Source of the DNA: Bacteroidales bacterium
GTDB taxonomy: Bacteria > Bacteroidota > Bacteroidia > Bacteroidales > UBA932
DNA: 64,000 nucleotides
Assembly: GCA_017415715.1 (NCBI GenBank)
Contig: JAFQFD010000013.1
Location: forward strand, 1 to 64,000
Direction of reading: 5' to 3'
Shown here: positions 16,541 through 25,656 of the stretch, in pieces
How positions within the stretch are numbered: the stretch's first letter is position 1
Layout: every line of letters starts with the position of its first letter
Program-made: the position numbers and the translations under genes
The notes under the pieces: model-generated
Told to the model about the DNA's origin: nothing
The model's database searches: none
Seen by the model: the letters and a program-made list of their open reading frames with translations, nothing else

Positions 16541-17896
16541 GTGAAACGTCATCAGATCCTCATATTCATTCTTTCGGCCATCAGCGCGCTGGGGGTCATA
16601 AGCCACTTTTTCCCTCAGGACGGGGTCAAGGTCGGCGGGCTTACGTTCAAGTTCGCCTCTCTCAAGGATGTGCTCGGAACAGAGAAGGAGCCTGAGATTG
16701 ACACTCCGTCTCCCGAGGAGGTCCTCGCCATGTACAACAAGGCGATCGCCGATGCCCAGAGGGAGACTTTTGAAAGGTTCTTCACTACAAGTCCGACAAG
16801 GTTCTACCTCCCGGAAGATGACTACACGTTCTTCGACACCGTCTTCACTGCCTTTGAGAAAGCAGACAGCAATGCAGTGCGAGTCGTACACTACGGAGAC
16901 TCTCAGATCGAGATCGACAGAGTGACGCATGTGATCCGTGACACTCTCCAGAAGATGTTCGGAGGTGACGGTCAGGGAATGCTCCCTGCCCGGACCTACT
17001 ATACGTTCAGTTCTGCCGCCAGCACCACTGACGAGGGTGTAAGATATATGCTGTTCGGCAACAGATATGGCGGCAACAGATATGGACCTTATGCCGATTT
17101 CGTACGCACGTCCGGTCCGACAAGGCTGACATATCGCCGTTCTTCATCGAAAACAGCCAAGGTAAGACGTTTCAATCAGGTGACGGTCCTGGCAGGAAAC
17201 TCTGCCGGAAGCGGTCTGAGCATTTCATGCGGCGACAGCACGGTATCATTCCCGGCCGGAGAAGACTATGTAAGAGCCGTATTCAGTGTGCCGGACAGTT
17301 CTGAGCGTGTAAGCGTAAGACTGTCTGCCGCAGCGGACATCTACGGAGTACTGATGGACAACAAGACCGGTGTAGCTGTGGACAACGCTGCCATGAGAGG
17401 ATGCTCCGGAACGATATTCACCCGCATGAACAGCGCTCAACTGGAAAGATTCTACAGGGAGCAGAACGTCAGGCTCATCCTTCTGCAGTACGGAGGAAAC
17501 ATGGTTCCTTCCATCAAGAACGCATCACAGATTTCCAAGTTCTGCACTTCATTGCGCAAGCAGATCAGATTCATACAGAGCCTGGCTCCTGATGCCCGAC
17601 TCGTATTCATAGGCCCTTCTGACATGGGAAGACCGGGCACATATCCGGCAATTCCGGAGTTGGTCGACTCCCTCAGATGCATGGCGACATCGGAAGGCGC
17701 AGCATATTGGGACATCTTCGGTGCCATGGGAGGAAAGAACTCCATGGCGACATGGGTGAATGCCCGTCCTGCCCTGGCAGGCTCCGACCACATCCATTTC
17801 ACCACACGCGGTGCGGAGAAGACGGGTGAAATGATGATGCAGTCGCTCAAGCTATATTACGAATACTACCTCTGGAGGAAGGAGTTTGAAGAGTAA
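16541..17896 (+). CDS. SGNH/GDSL-type periplasmic hydrolase or O-acetyltransferase partner
   Basis: The 451-residue protein starts with GTG and an uncleaved signal or anchor (residues 5-25), so the domain lies in the periplasm. The GDSL block is HYGDSQIE (117-124, nucleophile Ser121); a Gly/Asn block (LQYGGNM) and the C-terminal DHIHF supply the other SGNH residues. It overlaps the MBOAT gene by one base (TAATG). This pairing resembles alginate and peptidoglycan acetylation systems, in which the MBOAT passes acetyl groups across the membrane and the SGNH protein places them on polysaccharide. The acceptor is unknown. Confidence 0.8.
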   Translation: MKRHQILIFILSAISALGVISHFFPQDGVKVGGLTFKFASLKDVLGTEKEPEIDTPSPEEVLAMYNKAIADAQRETFERFFTTSPTRFYLPEDDYTFFDTVFTAFEKADSNAVRVVHYGDSQIEIDRVTHVIRDTLQKMFGGDGQGMLPARTYYTFSSAASTTDEGVRYMLFGNRYGGNRYGPYADFVRTSGPTRLTYRRSSSKTAKVRRFNQVTVLAGNSAGSGLSISCGDSTVSFPAGEDYVRAVFSVPDSSERVSVRLSAAADIYGVLMDNKTGVAVDNAAMRGCSGTIFTRMNSAQLERFYREQNVRLILLQYGGNMVPSIKNASQISKFCTSLRKQIRFIQSLAPDARLVFIGPSDMGRPGTYPAIPELVDSLRCMATSEGAAYWDIFGAMGGKNSMATWVNARPALAGSDHIHFTTRGAEKTGEMMMQSLKLYYEYYLWRKEFEE

Positions 17897-19725
17897 TGGA
17901 GAAGATATTTTCATTTGACCCCAATTCGCCTTTGCTGTTCACGCAATTCTACTTCTGGGCTTTCCTGGCTGTAGTATTCATGATATTCACATTGATCGGG
18001 AACAAGAGACTGCTGAGAAACGCATTCCTGTTCCTTGTCAGCGTCTTCTTCTATTTCAAGACCAGCGGACTGTCATTGCTGATCCTTCTGTTTGTGACCG
18101 TCTCCGACTTCCTTATAGCCAAGAGGATTTCAAAATCAAAGAAAGAAGGGGCCAGAAAGGCATGGCTCATCCTAAGCCTTGTCATTGACCTGTCCATTCT
18201 GTGCTACTTCAAGTATGCATATTTCTTCGCGGATTTCATCCATAGCATCACAGGTCTGGAAATCAAGGTTGTCAACATCTTCTCGCAGATAGGAAACATC
18301 ATTGCGGGCAAAGAGCTGTTCTCAGTTGACTCCATTGTCCTTCCGGTCGGCATATCATTCTTCACTTTCCAGGTCATCAGCTACACTGTAGACGTATATA
18401 GAAAGGAGATAGAGCCGGTCAGGAATATTCTGGATTTCGGATTTTATGTGAGCTTCTTCCCGCAGCTTGTCGCCGGACCGATCGTCAAGGCCAGCGATTT
18501 CATACCGCAGCTCTATAAGAATTTCCATCTTGGACGCAGGCAGTTCGGAATCGCCGTATTCTGGATACTGAACGGTCTCGCCAAGAAGATCATCCTCAGC
18601 GACTACATTGCCGTGAACTTTGTCGACAGGGTGTTTGAGAACCCGCTTCTGTTCACAGGATTTGAGAATTTCGCCGCTCTTTTCGGATATTCCCTCCAGG
18701 TATATGCAGACTTTTCAGGATATACTGACATAGCCATAGGAGTAGCCATGCTCATGGGATTCTATCTGCCGCAGAACTTCGACTCGCCATATAAGGCGGC
18801 GAATCCGCAGGATTTCTGGAGAAGATGGCACATGTCCCTCAGCCGCTGGCTGAAAGGATATCTCTACATCCCGCTCGGAGGTAACAGAGAAGCTTCATTC
18901 GGCACATACTTCTGGATTGTGCTTTTCGCGATCATTGCGGCCATACTGTCGAGCAGCTGGGCCGTATCACTGATCTTCGTCGGCATCGCCCTGCTGATGA
19001 TAGTGATATCCCACTTCAGCAAAGACAGTAAAAAGAGCATCATAGCAAACCTCAACCGCTTCATCACCATGCTTCTCGGAGGATTATGGCATGGAGCTTC
19101 ATGGAACTTCATCATATGGGGAGGTCTGAACGGAATCGGTATGATTGCATTCCAGTTCTGGAAGAAGACCGGATGGCATCTCAAGATGGTCTACATCACC
19201 ATCATCACTGCTGCTCTGTGCGCAGTCCGTCACTTCTATCCGCTTCCCATCTGGAATCTCCTCACAGTGTGGATGCTGGTGATATTTGCCGGCACAGTTG
19301 TCAGGTATGTCTACCATCTGTGCAAAGGTCAGAAGGGCCAGAAACTGGGATATGTATGGGGTGTGATCCAGACATTCGTATTCATCACTTTCACCCGTCT
19401 GTTCTTCAGAAGCGGCAGCAACCTCGATCCCGAGACTGCAAACCTGGAGGCATGGAACACAGCCAAGAATATGGTGAATCAGATAGGCAGCAAATGGAAC
19501 ACGGCCGTGATTCCAGACATCATCGCCAACTACTGGGAGGTATTCATCCTCATCATTCTCGGAATGATCATCCACTGGCTGCCAAGCCGCTGGAAGAGGT
19601 GGTACAGAATCAATTTCGCCCTCCTGCCGCTCCCGGTGATGCTCCTCGTAGTCGTCGCGGCAGTGTTCGTGATCTACCAGTTCATAACAGCCGACATGCA
19701 GGCGTTCATCTACTTCCAGTTCTAA
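17896..19725 (+). CDS. MBOAT-family O-acyltransferase (AlgI/DltB-like)
   Basis: The 609-residue polytopic membrane protein carries the MBOAT signatures: LPVGISFFTFQVISYTVDVY, FFPQLVAGPI, WRRWHMSLSRW (His near 312) and the catalytic LWHGASW (His near 399). It is expected to move acyl groups across the inner membrane to the SGNH partner encoded just upstream with a one-base overlap. The C-terminal 150 residues add membrane segments beyond the core. Downstream are tandem hairpins that could terminate it. Confidence 0.9.
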   Translation: MEKIFSFDPNSPLLFTQFYFWAFLAVVFMIFTLIGNKRLLRNAFLFLVSVFFYFKTSGLSLLILLFVTVSDFLIAKRISKSKKEGARKAWLILSLVIDLSILCYFKYAYFFADFIHSITGLEIKVVNIFSQIGNIIAGKELFSVDSIVLPVGISFFTFQVISYTVDVYRKEIEPVRNILDFGFYVSFFPQLVAGPIVKASDFIPQLYKNFHLGRRQFGIAVFWILNGLAKKIILSDYIAVNFVDRVFENPLLFTGFENFAALFGYSLQVYADFSGYTDIAIGVAMLMGFYLPQNFDSPYKAANPQDFWRRWHMSLSRWLKGYLYIPLGGNREASFGTYFWIVLFAIIAAILSSSWAVSLIFVGIALLMIVISHFSKDSKKSIIANLNRFITMLLGGLWHGASWNFIIWGGLNGIGMIAFQFWKKTGWHLKMVYITIITAALCAVRHFYPLPIWNLLTVWMLVIFAGTVVRYVYHLCKGQKGQKLGYVWGVIQTFVFITFTRLFFRSGSNLDPETANLEAWNTAKNMVNQIGSKWNTAVIPDIIANYWEVFILIILGMIIHWLPSRWKRWYRINFALLPLPVMLLVVVAAVFVIYQFITADMQAFIYFQF

Positions 19726-19733
19726 ACGATATA

Positions 19734-19770
19734 GACCAAGTGCAGTTCCAGTATGTTTTTGCACTTGGTC
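19734..19770. repeat. Inverted repeat 1 between MBOAT gene and pta
   Basis: GACCAAGTGCA (19734-19744) and its exact complement TGCACTTGGTC (19760-19770) flank a 15-base loop. The same arm sequence forms the next hairpin. Confidence 0.85.
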
Positions 19771-19782
19771 CCCATAAAAAAC

Positions 19783-19827
19783 AATAGACCAAGTGCAGTT
19801 TTGTGGACATTTTGCACTTGGTCTATT
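19783..19827. terminator. Inverted repeat 2, probable terminator
   Basis: A 15-bp perfect stem (19783-19797 with 19813-19827) uses the same core arm as inverted repeat 1, so the two hairpins are direct copies of one unit. It is followed by a short T-rich stretch and could terminate the MBOAT transcript. Confidence 0.7.
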
Positions 19828-19832
19828 TATTT

Positions 19833-19850
19833 GCCCAGCCCGGGCTGGGC
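19833..19850. repeat. Perfect 18-bp GC palindrome
   Basis: GCCCAGCCCGGGCTGGGC is self-complementary over all 18 bases and contains a CCCGGG core. It sits between two other palindromes. Confidence 0.85.
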
Positions 19851-19882
19851 CATGGACGCTAAATTATTTAGCGTCCATGGCC
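19848..19882. terminator. Palindrome overlapping the pta stop codon
   Basis: Arms of 17 bases (19848-19864 and 19866-19882) are exact complements around a single base. The structure includes the last codons and stop of pta, so the pta 3' end itself folds into the hairpin, possibly a terminator or mRNA-stabilising end. Confidence 0.75.
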
Positions 19883-20871
19883 TGGCACGCTGTGATTGCT
19901 ACCATTTTGTAGATGTCGTCTACTGAGCAGCCGCGGCTGAGGTCGTTTACCGGACGGGCTATGCCCTGGAGGATAGGACCTATAGCGTCGGCGTTGCCGA
20001 GTCTCTGGACAAGCTTGTAGGCAATGTTACCTACTTCGAGGCATGGGAATACGAGAACGTTTGCATGACCTGCGATCTCTGAACCCGGAGCCTTCTTCTG
20101 ACCTACTGACGGCACGAGAGCTGCGTCTGCCTGGAGTTCTCCCTCAACCTTGAGTGCTGGATCGAGTTCCTTGGCAAGCTTTGTAGCCTCAACAACCTTG
20201 TCTACTACCTCGTGCTTTGCAGAGCCCTTTGTAGAGAATGAGAGCATAGCCACTCTTGGATCTGCGAAGCCTGCCACGCTCTTTGCGGTCTGAGCTGTGC
20301 AGACAGCGATCTGTGCGAGCTGTGATGCATCAGGCATAGGAGTAACAGCAACGTCGCCCACTACGAGAACGCCATCCTCACCATACTCTGGAGTCTGAGT
20401 GATCATGAGCATCGCGCCGCTGACGCAAGTGATGCCTGGGGCGCACTTGATGATCTGGAGAGCAGGACGGAGAGTCTCACCTGTTGTCGAGAGAGCACCG
20501 CTGATCTGACCGTCAGCATCGCCGCTCTTGATGATGAGGCAGCCGAAGTAGAGAGGATCGAGAACGAGCTTTGCAGCCTGCTCAGGAGTCATGCCCTTGC
20601 TCTTGCGAAGTTCATAGAGAAGGTTTGCATATTCTGCAGTCTTCTCGCTTGTTGCAGGGTCGATGATCGTAGCCTTGCCGATGTTCTTCAGGCCAAGCTT
20701 GTCAGCGAGGGCGAAGATCTCGTCAGGATTACCGATAAGGATGATGTCAGCGATGTCGTCTGCGAGAGACTTGTCTGCCGCTGTAAGTGTGCGCTCCTCG
20801 AGAGACTCAGGGAGAACGATGCGCTGCTTGTTTGATTTCGCACGCGCGATGATGCTATCAATAAGAGACAT
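19864..20871 (-). CDS. pta: Phosphate acetyltransferase
   Basis: The 335-residue protein is the short form of Pta (the catalytic PTA_PTB domain only). It interconverts acetyl-CoA and acetyl phosphate in acetate production. Family stretches include RIVLPESLEERTL, GMTPEQAAKLVLDPLYFGCL, SGALSTTGETLRPALQII and the C-terminal NDLSRGCSVDDI. Acetate kinase, usually adjacent, is not in this window. The last codons lie inside a 35-base palindrome. Confidence 0.93.
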   Translation of the reverse strand: MSLIDSIIARAKSNKQRIVLPESLEERTLTAADKSLADDIADIILIGNPDEIFALADKLGLKNIGKATIIDPATSEKTAEYANLLYELRKSKGMTPEQAAKLVLDPLYFGCLIIKSGDADGQISGALSTTGETLRPALQIIKCAPGITCVSGAMLMITQTPEYGEDGVLVVGDVAVTPMPDASQLAQIAVCTAQTAKSVAGFADPRVAMLSFSTKGSAKHEVVDKVVEATKLAKELDPALKVEGELQADAALVPSVGQKKAPGSEIAGHANVLVFPCLEVGNIAYKLVQRLGNADAIGPILQGIARPVNDLSRGCSVDDIYKMVAITACQAMDAK

Positions 20872-20937
20872 AATTTATATTATTTAGATTTTCCTGTTTT
20901 GCAAATATCACACAAAAATAACAATTAGACCTGACAC

Positions 20938-21402
20938 TTACAAGCGTCCGGAATAGGTGGTCGGATAATTGACTTTTTTCTTTGTATTGTAGAAACCCAG
21001 GGTGAAGTCCAGGGTCTCGGAAGTGATCGTCCCTTTGAACTCATCTGCACGATAACCGTCATAAGGACCTCCCATGGCCCAAGGGGTGATGCCGTCTCCA
21101 TAGAATTCCCATACACCTTCTTCCGTCTCAGTCACAGGCACATCCATGATGGTCACATCGATTCTCACAGGCATGGCAGGAACGAACTTCACCTTGCAGA
21201 GCTGTATGTCCACCGCAGTCTTATCTTCATTGAATTCGACAAGAACCTTCACATTGTCCTGGTCAAAAGGCTTGTTCTCATAAATGACGGTCATCCTTCC
21301 TGAATATTCAGGAGATTGTTCATCAATGACCGTATCAGGCTTTTCGCATGAGCAAAGCAGGGCAAGAGCCGCTGCAAACAAAATAACTATTCTTTTCATC
21401 AT
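20938..21402 (-). CDS. Small lipoprotein coupled to a TonB receptor (calycin-like?)
   Basis: About 154 residues from ATG 21402. The signal peptide MKRIVILFAAALALLCSCEK has lipobox LLCSC. The mature part is made of short beta strands (GVWEFYGDGITPWAMGGPY, FKGTITSETLDFTLGF) and has the look of the calycin-like barrel domain seen in Bacteroidales lipoproteins; that is a tentative reading. The ATG overlaps the TonB-receptor stop (TTTATGATG), so translation is coupled and the two products probably act together at the outer membrane. Confidence 0.65.
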   Translation of the reverse strand: MMKRIVILFAAALALLCSCEKPDTVIDEQSPEYSGRMTVIYENKPFDQDNVKVLVEFNEDKTAVDIQLCKVKFVPAMPVRIDVTIMDVPVTETEEGVWEFYGDGITPWAMGGPYDGYRADEFKGTITSETLDFTLGFYNTKKKVNYPTTYSGRL

Positions 21403-23672
21403 AAATCTATCCTTATACCTGCAGTCCATCTCACAGGCTTTCCTCTCTGGAAGAAAGAATTGCCGACAGACTTGAAGTAAAACACATTATAATCCTCATT
21501 AAGAAGATTGTCCATCCTGAATCTCAGGTCAAACCACTTGAAATCCAAAGTCATATCAGCACCAAGCTGGACCACGACAGGCTCTGACATGGCATTCGCC
21601 TCATCCCACCAAATCCTTCCGACCGCGCTGCAATCCGCGCCTACAGTCAGTCCTCGGACCGCATCACTGGCAAATCCCAGAGTATACCCGATCCTCGCAT
21701 TCAGAGTGTGTTCCGGCGAATATGGTATGTGGTTGCCGCTGTAGTCATTGTTTCCATCATCATATTTCGTAAACCGGGCGTCAGTGTAGCCATATGAAGC
21801 AGACAAGTCGAGTCCTTTATATGAATATGAAGCCGAGGCTTCCACGCCTATGCTGCGCGACCTTCCGACATTGGCCATCATTCTTCCTGTGGACTTCCCT
21901 GGAGGGAAAAGGGTGATCTGCTGGTCGCGACACGCGATGTAAAAAGCTGTCGCTGAAGCAGAAAGGCGATGACCTCCCCTGTTTACGTCCAGACTTCCGC
22001 CTATCTCATAGTTCCATGTCTTCTCCGGACGATAGGCCGTATCGTCAGCCGTAACGGCTACTCCCGGATCGTCAAGATATACTCCCAGGTCCGCCATCAG
22101 GCCGTTCATCATCATGTTCTGCAGGATATCCGAGAATATCTGAGTGTTGAACCCTCCGCTGCGGTAGCCTTTGGACACCACGGCAAAGGCACGGGCCTTC
22201 ACGCCGCGTCCCATAGTCCCGAAATCATATAACGCTGAAACCTTCGGGAGCAGTTCAAAATAATGCTGCCCGACGTCGCCCTTATAGACTGTCTCGTATA
22301 GCTTCCAGTCATTCATCGTCGGCAGGAAGCGGTAGTTGATCGAGGCGTCGCTGCAGTAGTTCATCATATTGCCTTCATAATCAAGCCTCAACCCGGCTGT
22401 GAAGAGCCAGTTGCCGAAAGTGAAATATGATTCATGATACAAGGCGGCTCCGAAAGTATGTATGCCGAAATCGCTGCCTATCGGGAAGTTGTCTTCCTTG
22501 ATCGCGAGAGGGGCGTCATAGCCTCCTGACACATCCTCAGGAATGTTTGCATTGGCATTTCCCAGGATCAGGTCCGCTATGCCGTCGTGCTTGAAATGCA
22601 CCGGAGCGGACATTCTGTTGAACTTCCAGAAAGCAAACGCTCCGCTCTGCCAGTCCCACCAATCCTTCTTCCATGACTCCTTCGGCCTGAGGACCAGTTC
22701 CTGTGTCAGAGCGCCTTCACGCTGGATCTGCGCGAGAGTGAACATTGAACGCGTAGTGAAATCCTGGTCCAGGTCCATCCTGTCGAAGAGCATCTGAAGC
22801 GCAGATATGCTGTTGAGAGTATAATTGTCTGCTTCGAGACGCAGCTTGACAGCCTCTGTCACACTAAGTCTCTTATATCCGCAATGGTCATTGCATGATG
22901 TCTCTAGCAGTTCTCCGGTCTCAGGAAGATATCGTCTGTATGGCCATCCTCCCTGAGCCAGGACACCGGCTGAGAGAATGTTCTCGAAATAAAGGTCAGG
23001 GCGGAGCTGCTTCTCGAGGCGAAGCCTGAACGACAATGCGTCAAGAGGGTCGCACTTGCCGCCATCGTATGCATTCGTATAGAATCCGTCCGAATGGCGG
23101 AATCCTAACCCGGCACCGACCGCCAGTCCCTTGTCAGTCTTGCGATAAACGGATGCACGAGCCGAAACCGAATTGGCGGAACCGTATTCCAGCCCGGCAC
23201 GGATGCCTTCATATGATGATGGCGAAAGCGTATTCAGCGACAGCACTCCGCACATTGAATTTCGGCCATAGAGTGTTCCCTGCGGGCCTCTGAACATGTC
23301 TGCGCGACGGATGTCGAGCATGTCCATGTCATATGCATTCTTGTTGAGGACCGGAACATCATCCACATATAGTCCCAGCACCGGGTTCTCCATCCTGGAG
23401 CCGAATCCGCGGAGATAGATAGACGAGGTCATTGCCGAGCCGTAATCCGGGATATGCAGGTTGGGAATTATTGCAGAAAGCTTCTTCGGCGAATCGATGT
23501 ACCTGTCTTCCAGTTCGTCAAGATATACTACTGAAACAGGAGAAGCCAGCCTCTCCACAGGCAGAGCCTGCTTGGCCGAGCTCTCCACTATCGAGTGTGA
23601 AAGCGTATCTTTCAGCTCCACATCAGAAACCGGAGCCGATAGCAGAATCGATATGACGGTTGCAATAAACAC
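21399..23672 (-). CDS. TonB-dependent outer-membrane receptor
   Basis: The 757-residue protein has a plug domain (SPVSVVYLDELEDRYID, IYLRGFGSRMENPVLGLYVD, then FRGPQGTLYGRNSMCGVLSL) followed by a 22-stranded-barrel region ending in aromatic-rich strands. It imports a scarce ligand using TonB energy. The N-terminus is unusually short, with no carboxypeptidase-like domain and no SusD partner, so it is more like siderophore or cofactor receptors than SusC. The start is GTG at 23672, only 8 bases after the -7 element, so the mRNA may be nearly leaderless. It is coupled to the small lipoprotein gene. Confidence 0.9.
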   Translation of the reverse strand: MFIATVISILLSAPVSDVELKDTLSHSIVESSAKQALPVERLASPVSVVYLDELEDRYIDSPKKLSAIIPNLHIPDYGSAMTSSIYLRGFGSRMENPVLGLYVDDVPVLNKNAYDMDMLDIRRADMFRGPQGTLYGRNSMCGVLSLNTLSPSSYEGIRAGLEYGSANSVSARASVYRKTDKGLAVGAGLGFRHSDGFYTNAYDGGKCDPLDALSFRLRLEKQLRPDLYFENILSAGVLAQGGWPYRRYLPETGELLETSCNDHCGYKRLSVTEAVKLRLEADNYTLNSISALQMLFDRMDLDQDFTTRSMFTLAQIQREGALTQELVLRPKESWKKDWWDWQSGAFAFWKFNRMSAPVHFKHDGIADLILGNANANIPEDVSGGYDAPLAIKEDNFPIGSDFGIHTFGAALYHESYFTFGNWLFTAGLRLDYEGNMMNYCSDASINYRFLPTMNDWKLYETVYKGDVGQHYFELLPKVSALYDFGTMGRGVKARAFAVVSKGYRSGGFNTQIFSDILQNMMMNGLMADLGVYLDDPGVAVTADDTAYRPEKTWNYEIGGSLDVNRGGHRLSASATAFYIACRDQQITLFPPGKSTGRMMANVGRSRSIGVEASASYSYKGLDLSASYGYTDARFTKYDDGNNDYSGNHIPYSPEHTLNARIGYTLGFASDAVRGLTVGADCSAVGRIWWDEANAMSEPVVVQLGADMTLDFKWFDLRFRMDNLLNEDYNVFYFKSVGNSFFQRGKPVRWTAGIRIDL

Positions 23673-23679
23673 AAGATTG

Positions 23680-23687
23680 CAAAGATA
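23680..23687 (-). promoter_or_regulatory. -7 element of the TonB receptor operon
   Basis: TATCTTTG on the minus strand (23687 to 23680) matches TAnnTTTG and lies just before the GTG start. It is divergent from the cas6 promoter region. Confidence 0.6.
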
Positions 23688-23734
23688 GCACTAATCCCCC
23701 GTTCTGCCAACTGTCATTTTTGAGATGTTTTTGC

Positions 23735-23742
23735 TAAATTTG
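23735..23742 (+). promoter_or_regulatory. -7 element of cas6
   Basis: TAAATTTG matches TAnnTTTG, 14 bases before the cas6 ATG. The region 23705-23750, including GCCAACTGTCATTTTTGA, recurs with changes at about 25830-25876. Confidence 0.55.
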
Positions 23743-23756
23743 CAAAAAGGAAGAAA

Positions 23757-24419
23757 ATGGAAAACAAAGTCACCACCATACTGTTTGACAAAAAGATTAC
23801 GCACGATGAAATCGGAGCCTTCAGAGGAGCCATCCTCACCTTGCTCCCTGATGACCCTGTCCTCCACAACCACGGCGAGGAGATGATTCTTTACCGATAC
23901 CCTAAAGTCCAGTACAAGACCTGCAACGGGAAAGCCTGCATCATCGGCATGAACGAAGGAGCTGACATTCTGGAAAGGGAGCTGCACATGGGCGATGAAC
24001 TCACCTTGAGAATCGGCAGACGCATCTGTCAATTCACAATTACAGACAAGACCACAACATATTTCAACCCAGGAAACAGCCGTGCGGAAGGATATGATTA
24101 TAAAATAACAGACTGGCTTCCTCTCAATCAGGAAAATCACATAGCATACACTCAAATGAAGAGTCTGCATGACAGAATCGGTCTTCTGGACAGAATACTT
24201 ACAGCCAGCATACTCCGACTTCTTCAGGGATTCAATCATTTCATAGATTACAGATGTGAAGCATTCATCACCGACATCATATCCTCGGAAGTCATAAAAT
24301 ACAAGGGTGTGGAGATGCTTGCCTTTGACATAACCATCCATACTAATATCCGCCTTCCGGAAAACTTCGGGCTCGGAAAAGGCAGTTCCCGAGGACACGG
24401 CATCATCACGGAAATCTAA
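23757..24419 (+). CDS. cas6: CRISPR-associated endoribonuclease Cas6 (Cas6b-like)
   Basis: The 220-residue protein ends in the glycine-rich loop of Cas6 proteins, GLGKGSSRGHG (205-215, pattern GhG-x5-GhG), which binds the CRISPR repeat RNA. The N-terminal half (FRGAILTLLPDD, then LHNHGEEMILYRYPKVQYK at 36-54) fits the ferredoxin-like fold of the Cas6b-type proteins of Bacteroidota; His37 and His39 are candidate catalytic residues. It should cut pre-crRNA from the two arrays downstream. No cas1, cas2 or effector gene is in the window, so interference would need proteins encoded elsewhere. The long minus-strand frame over the same bases is a shadow. Confidence 0.85.
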   Translation: MENKVTTILFDKKITHDEIGAFRGAILTLLPDDPVLHNHGEEMILYRYPKVQYKTCNGKACIIGMNEGADILERELHMGDELTLRIGRRICQFTITDKTTTYFNPGNSRAEGYDYKITDWLPLNQENHIAYTQMKSLHDRIGLLDRILTASILRLLQGFNHFIDYRCEAFITDIISSEVIKYKGVEMLAFDITIHTNIRLPENFGLGKGSSRGHGIITEI

Positions 24420-24794
24420 TATAAAAAACATCTTGTCACAAAGAGAATCTCTTAGCAATCCGCAGAACTCTGCAAAAACATCTGAATAAAAGTGCTCCAT
24501 GGATACTGAGGCTTGACCTTGACGACGACTTTGACAACATCGCCGGAATCACAGCCAGGAAAAATCAACAGAAATGTCAGCATAACGACGGTCATTTTAT
24601 GCCAAAAAACTTGCGAAAATCAACAAGACTCTAGATTATTATCAGGCTGATAATCAAGCTATTACCCACAGGCGAAAGAACACAGCTTTCGAAAAACAGG
24701 ACAATTCCCCATGAAGAAATTCATTTGCGAAACATCCCGACAAAGCTAATACATTAGTAAACAGCACCTTAAAGAAAAACGCCCTTAAAAATTA
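24420..24794. other. Region between cas6 and the CRISPR leader; no intact gene
   Basis: No complete reading frame is supported. A coding-like stretch with regular codons (about 24512-24635, reading LRLDLDDDFDNIAGITARKN before a stop) may be a remnant of a lost gene. The motif TTGCGAAA recurs near 24611, 24726 and 24825. Confidence 0.4.
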
Positions 24795-24926
24795 TTTGGA
24801 GAAGACTCTGAAAATCATTAGATTTGCGAAAACAGCAAACATTTTGACCTTAACATCGGCAAAATCAAGAACTTAGTTCATTGACAAGTCTGCCCGACAA
24901 ATCTTTAAAACATTGTCTCCCAAAGG
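24795..24926 (+). promoter_or_regulatory. CRISPR leader 1 with promoter
   Basis: TTTG (24795-24798), 20-bp spacer, TAGATTTG (24819-24826) is a perfect Bacteroidota promoter that reads into the first repeat about 95 bases downstream. Nearly the whole leader, from ATTATTTGGAGAAGACTC onward, is repeated before array 2, so it is under common selection or recently duplicated. Confidence 0.85.
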
Positions 24927-25656
24927 GATCCCTCACCATCCAGTTGAACCAGGATTAAGACGATGTGGTGTACACATCCATTCCCTTAACTTGCCCTGCT
25001 CCCTCACCATCCAGTTGAACCAGGATTAAGACACCAACGGTACAAAATTTTTTATCAGCCATATAGATCCCTTACCATCCAGTTGAAACAGGATTAAGAC
25101 ATTGCGGTGCAGGAGGTTCTTCGCACGGTAGTCCACCGCTGATCCCTCACCATCCAGTTGAATCAGGATTAAGACAAGGATACCCCAACGGAGCTTAGAA
25201 CCCTTGGATGAGATCCCTTACCATCCAGTTGAAACAGGATTAAGACAGCATATAAATAACGGGGTGTAAACTTTACTTAAGATCCCTCACCATCCAGTTG
25301 AACCAGGATTAAGACTGTAATCTTCATATTCGAAGGTAACTGACTTTATGGGATCCCTCGCCATCCAGTTGAAACAGGATTAAGACAATAGGAGGTCTTT
25401 ATCTTCTTGTGTCATATGATCCCTCACCATCCAGTTGAATCAGGATTAAGACGTCTGCACATAGAATTCGCCTCCGATAATGTTGATCCCTTACCATCCA
25501 GTTGAACCAGGATTAAGACTTCTTGATGACCTCAATCTTCTGCTTACTTGCTTCATAGTGATCCCTCACCATCCAGTTGAAACAGGATTAAGACAAAATC
25601 ACACCTTTGTAATACTGACCCATAATGTGATCCCTCACCATCCAGTTGAACCAGGA
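24927..25656 (+). CRISPR. CRISPR array 1 (11 repeats, 10 spacers)
   Basis: The 35-nt repeat begins GATCCCTCACC and ends GGATTAAGAC. It contains an ATCC/GGAT stem around a 10-nt loop, with an 8-nt ATTAAGAC tail, which would be the crRNA 5' handle if Cas6 cuts at the stem base. Repeats start at 24927, 24998, 25066, 25141, 25212, 25281, 25352, 25418, 25485, 25560 and 25629. The last loses its sequence after position 28. Spacers are 31-40 nt. Orientation is plus: the leader with promoter is on the left and the degenerate repeat on the right. Repeat positions 8 (C/T) and 23 (C/T/A) vary. Spacers 5 and 9 recur in array 2. Confidence 0.97.

Noticed and set aside
23691..24500. 269-residue minus-strand frame over cas6
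   Set aside because: It lies opposite the cas6 gene, whose protein has a clear Cas6 glycine-rich motif and a promoter. The minus frame has no recognisable domain and spans the cas6 promoter.
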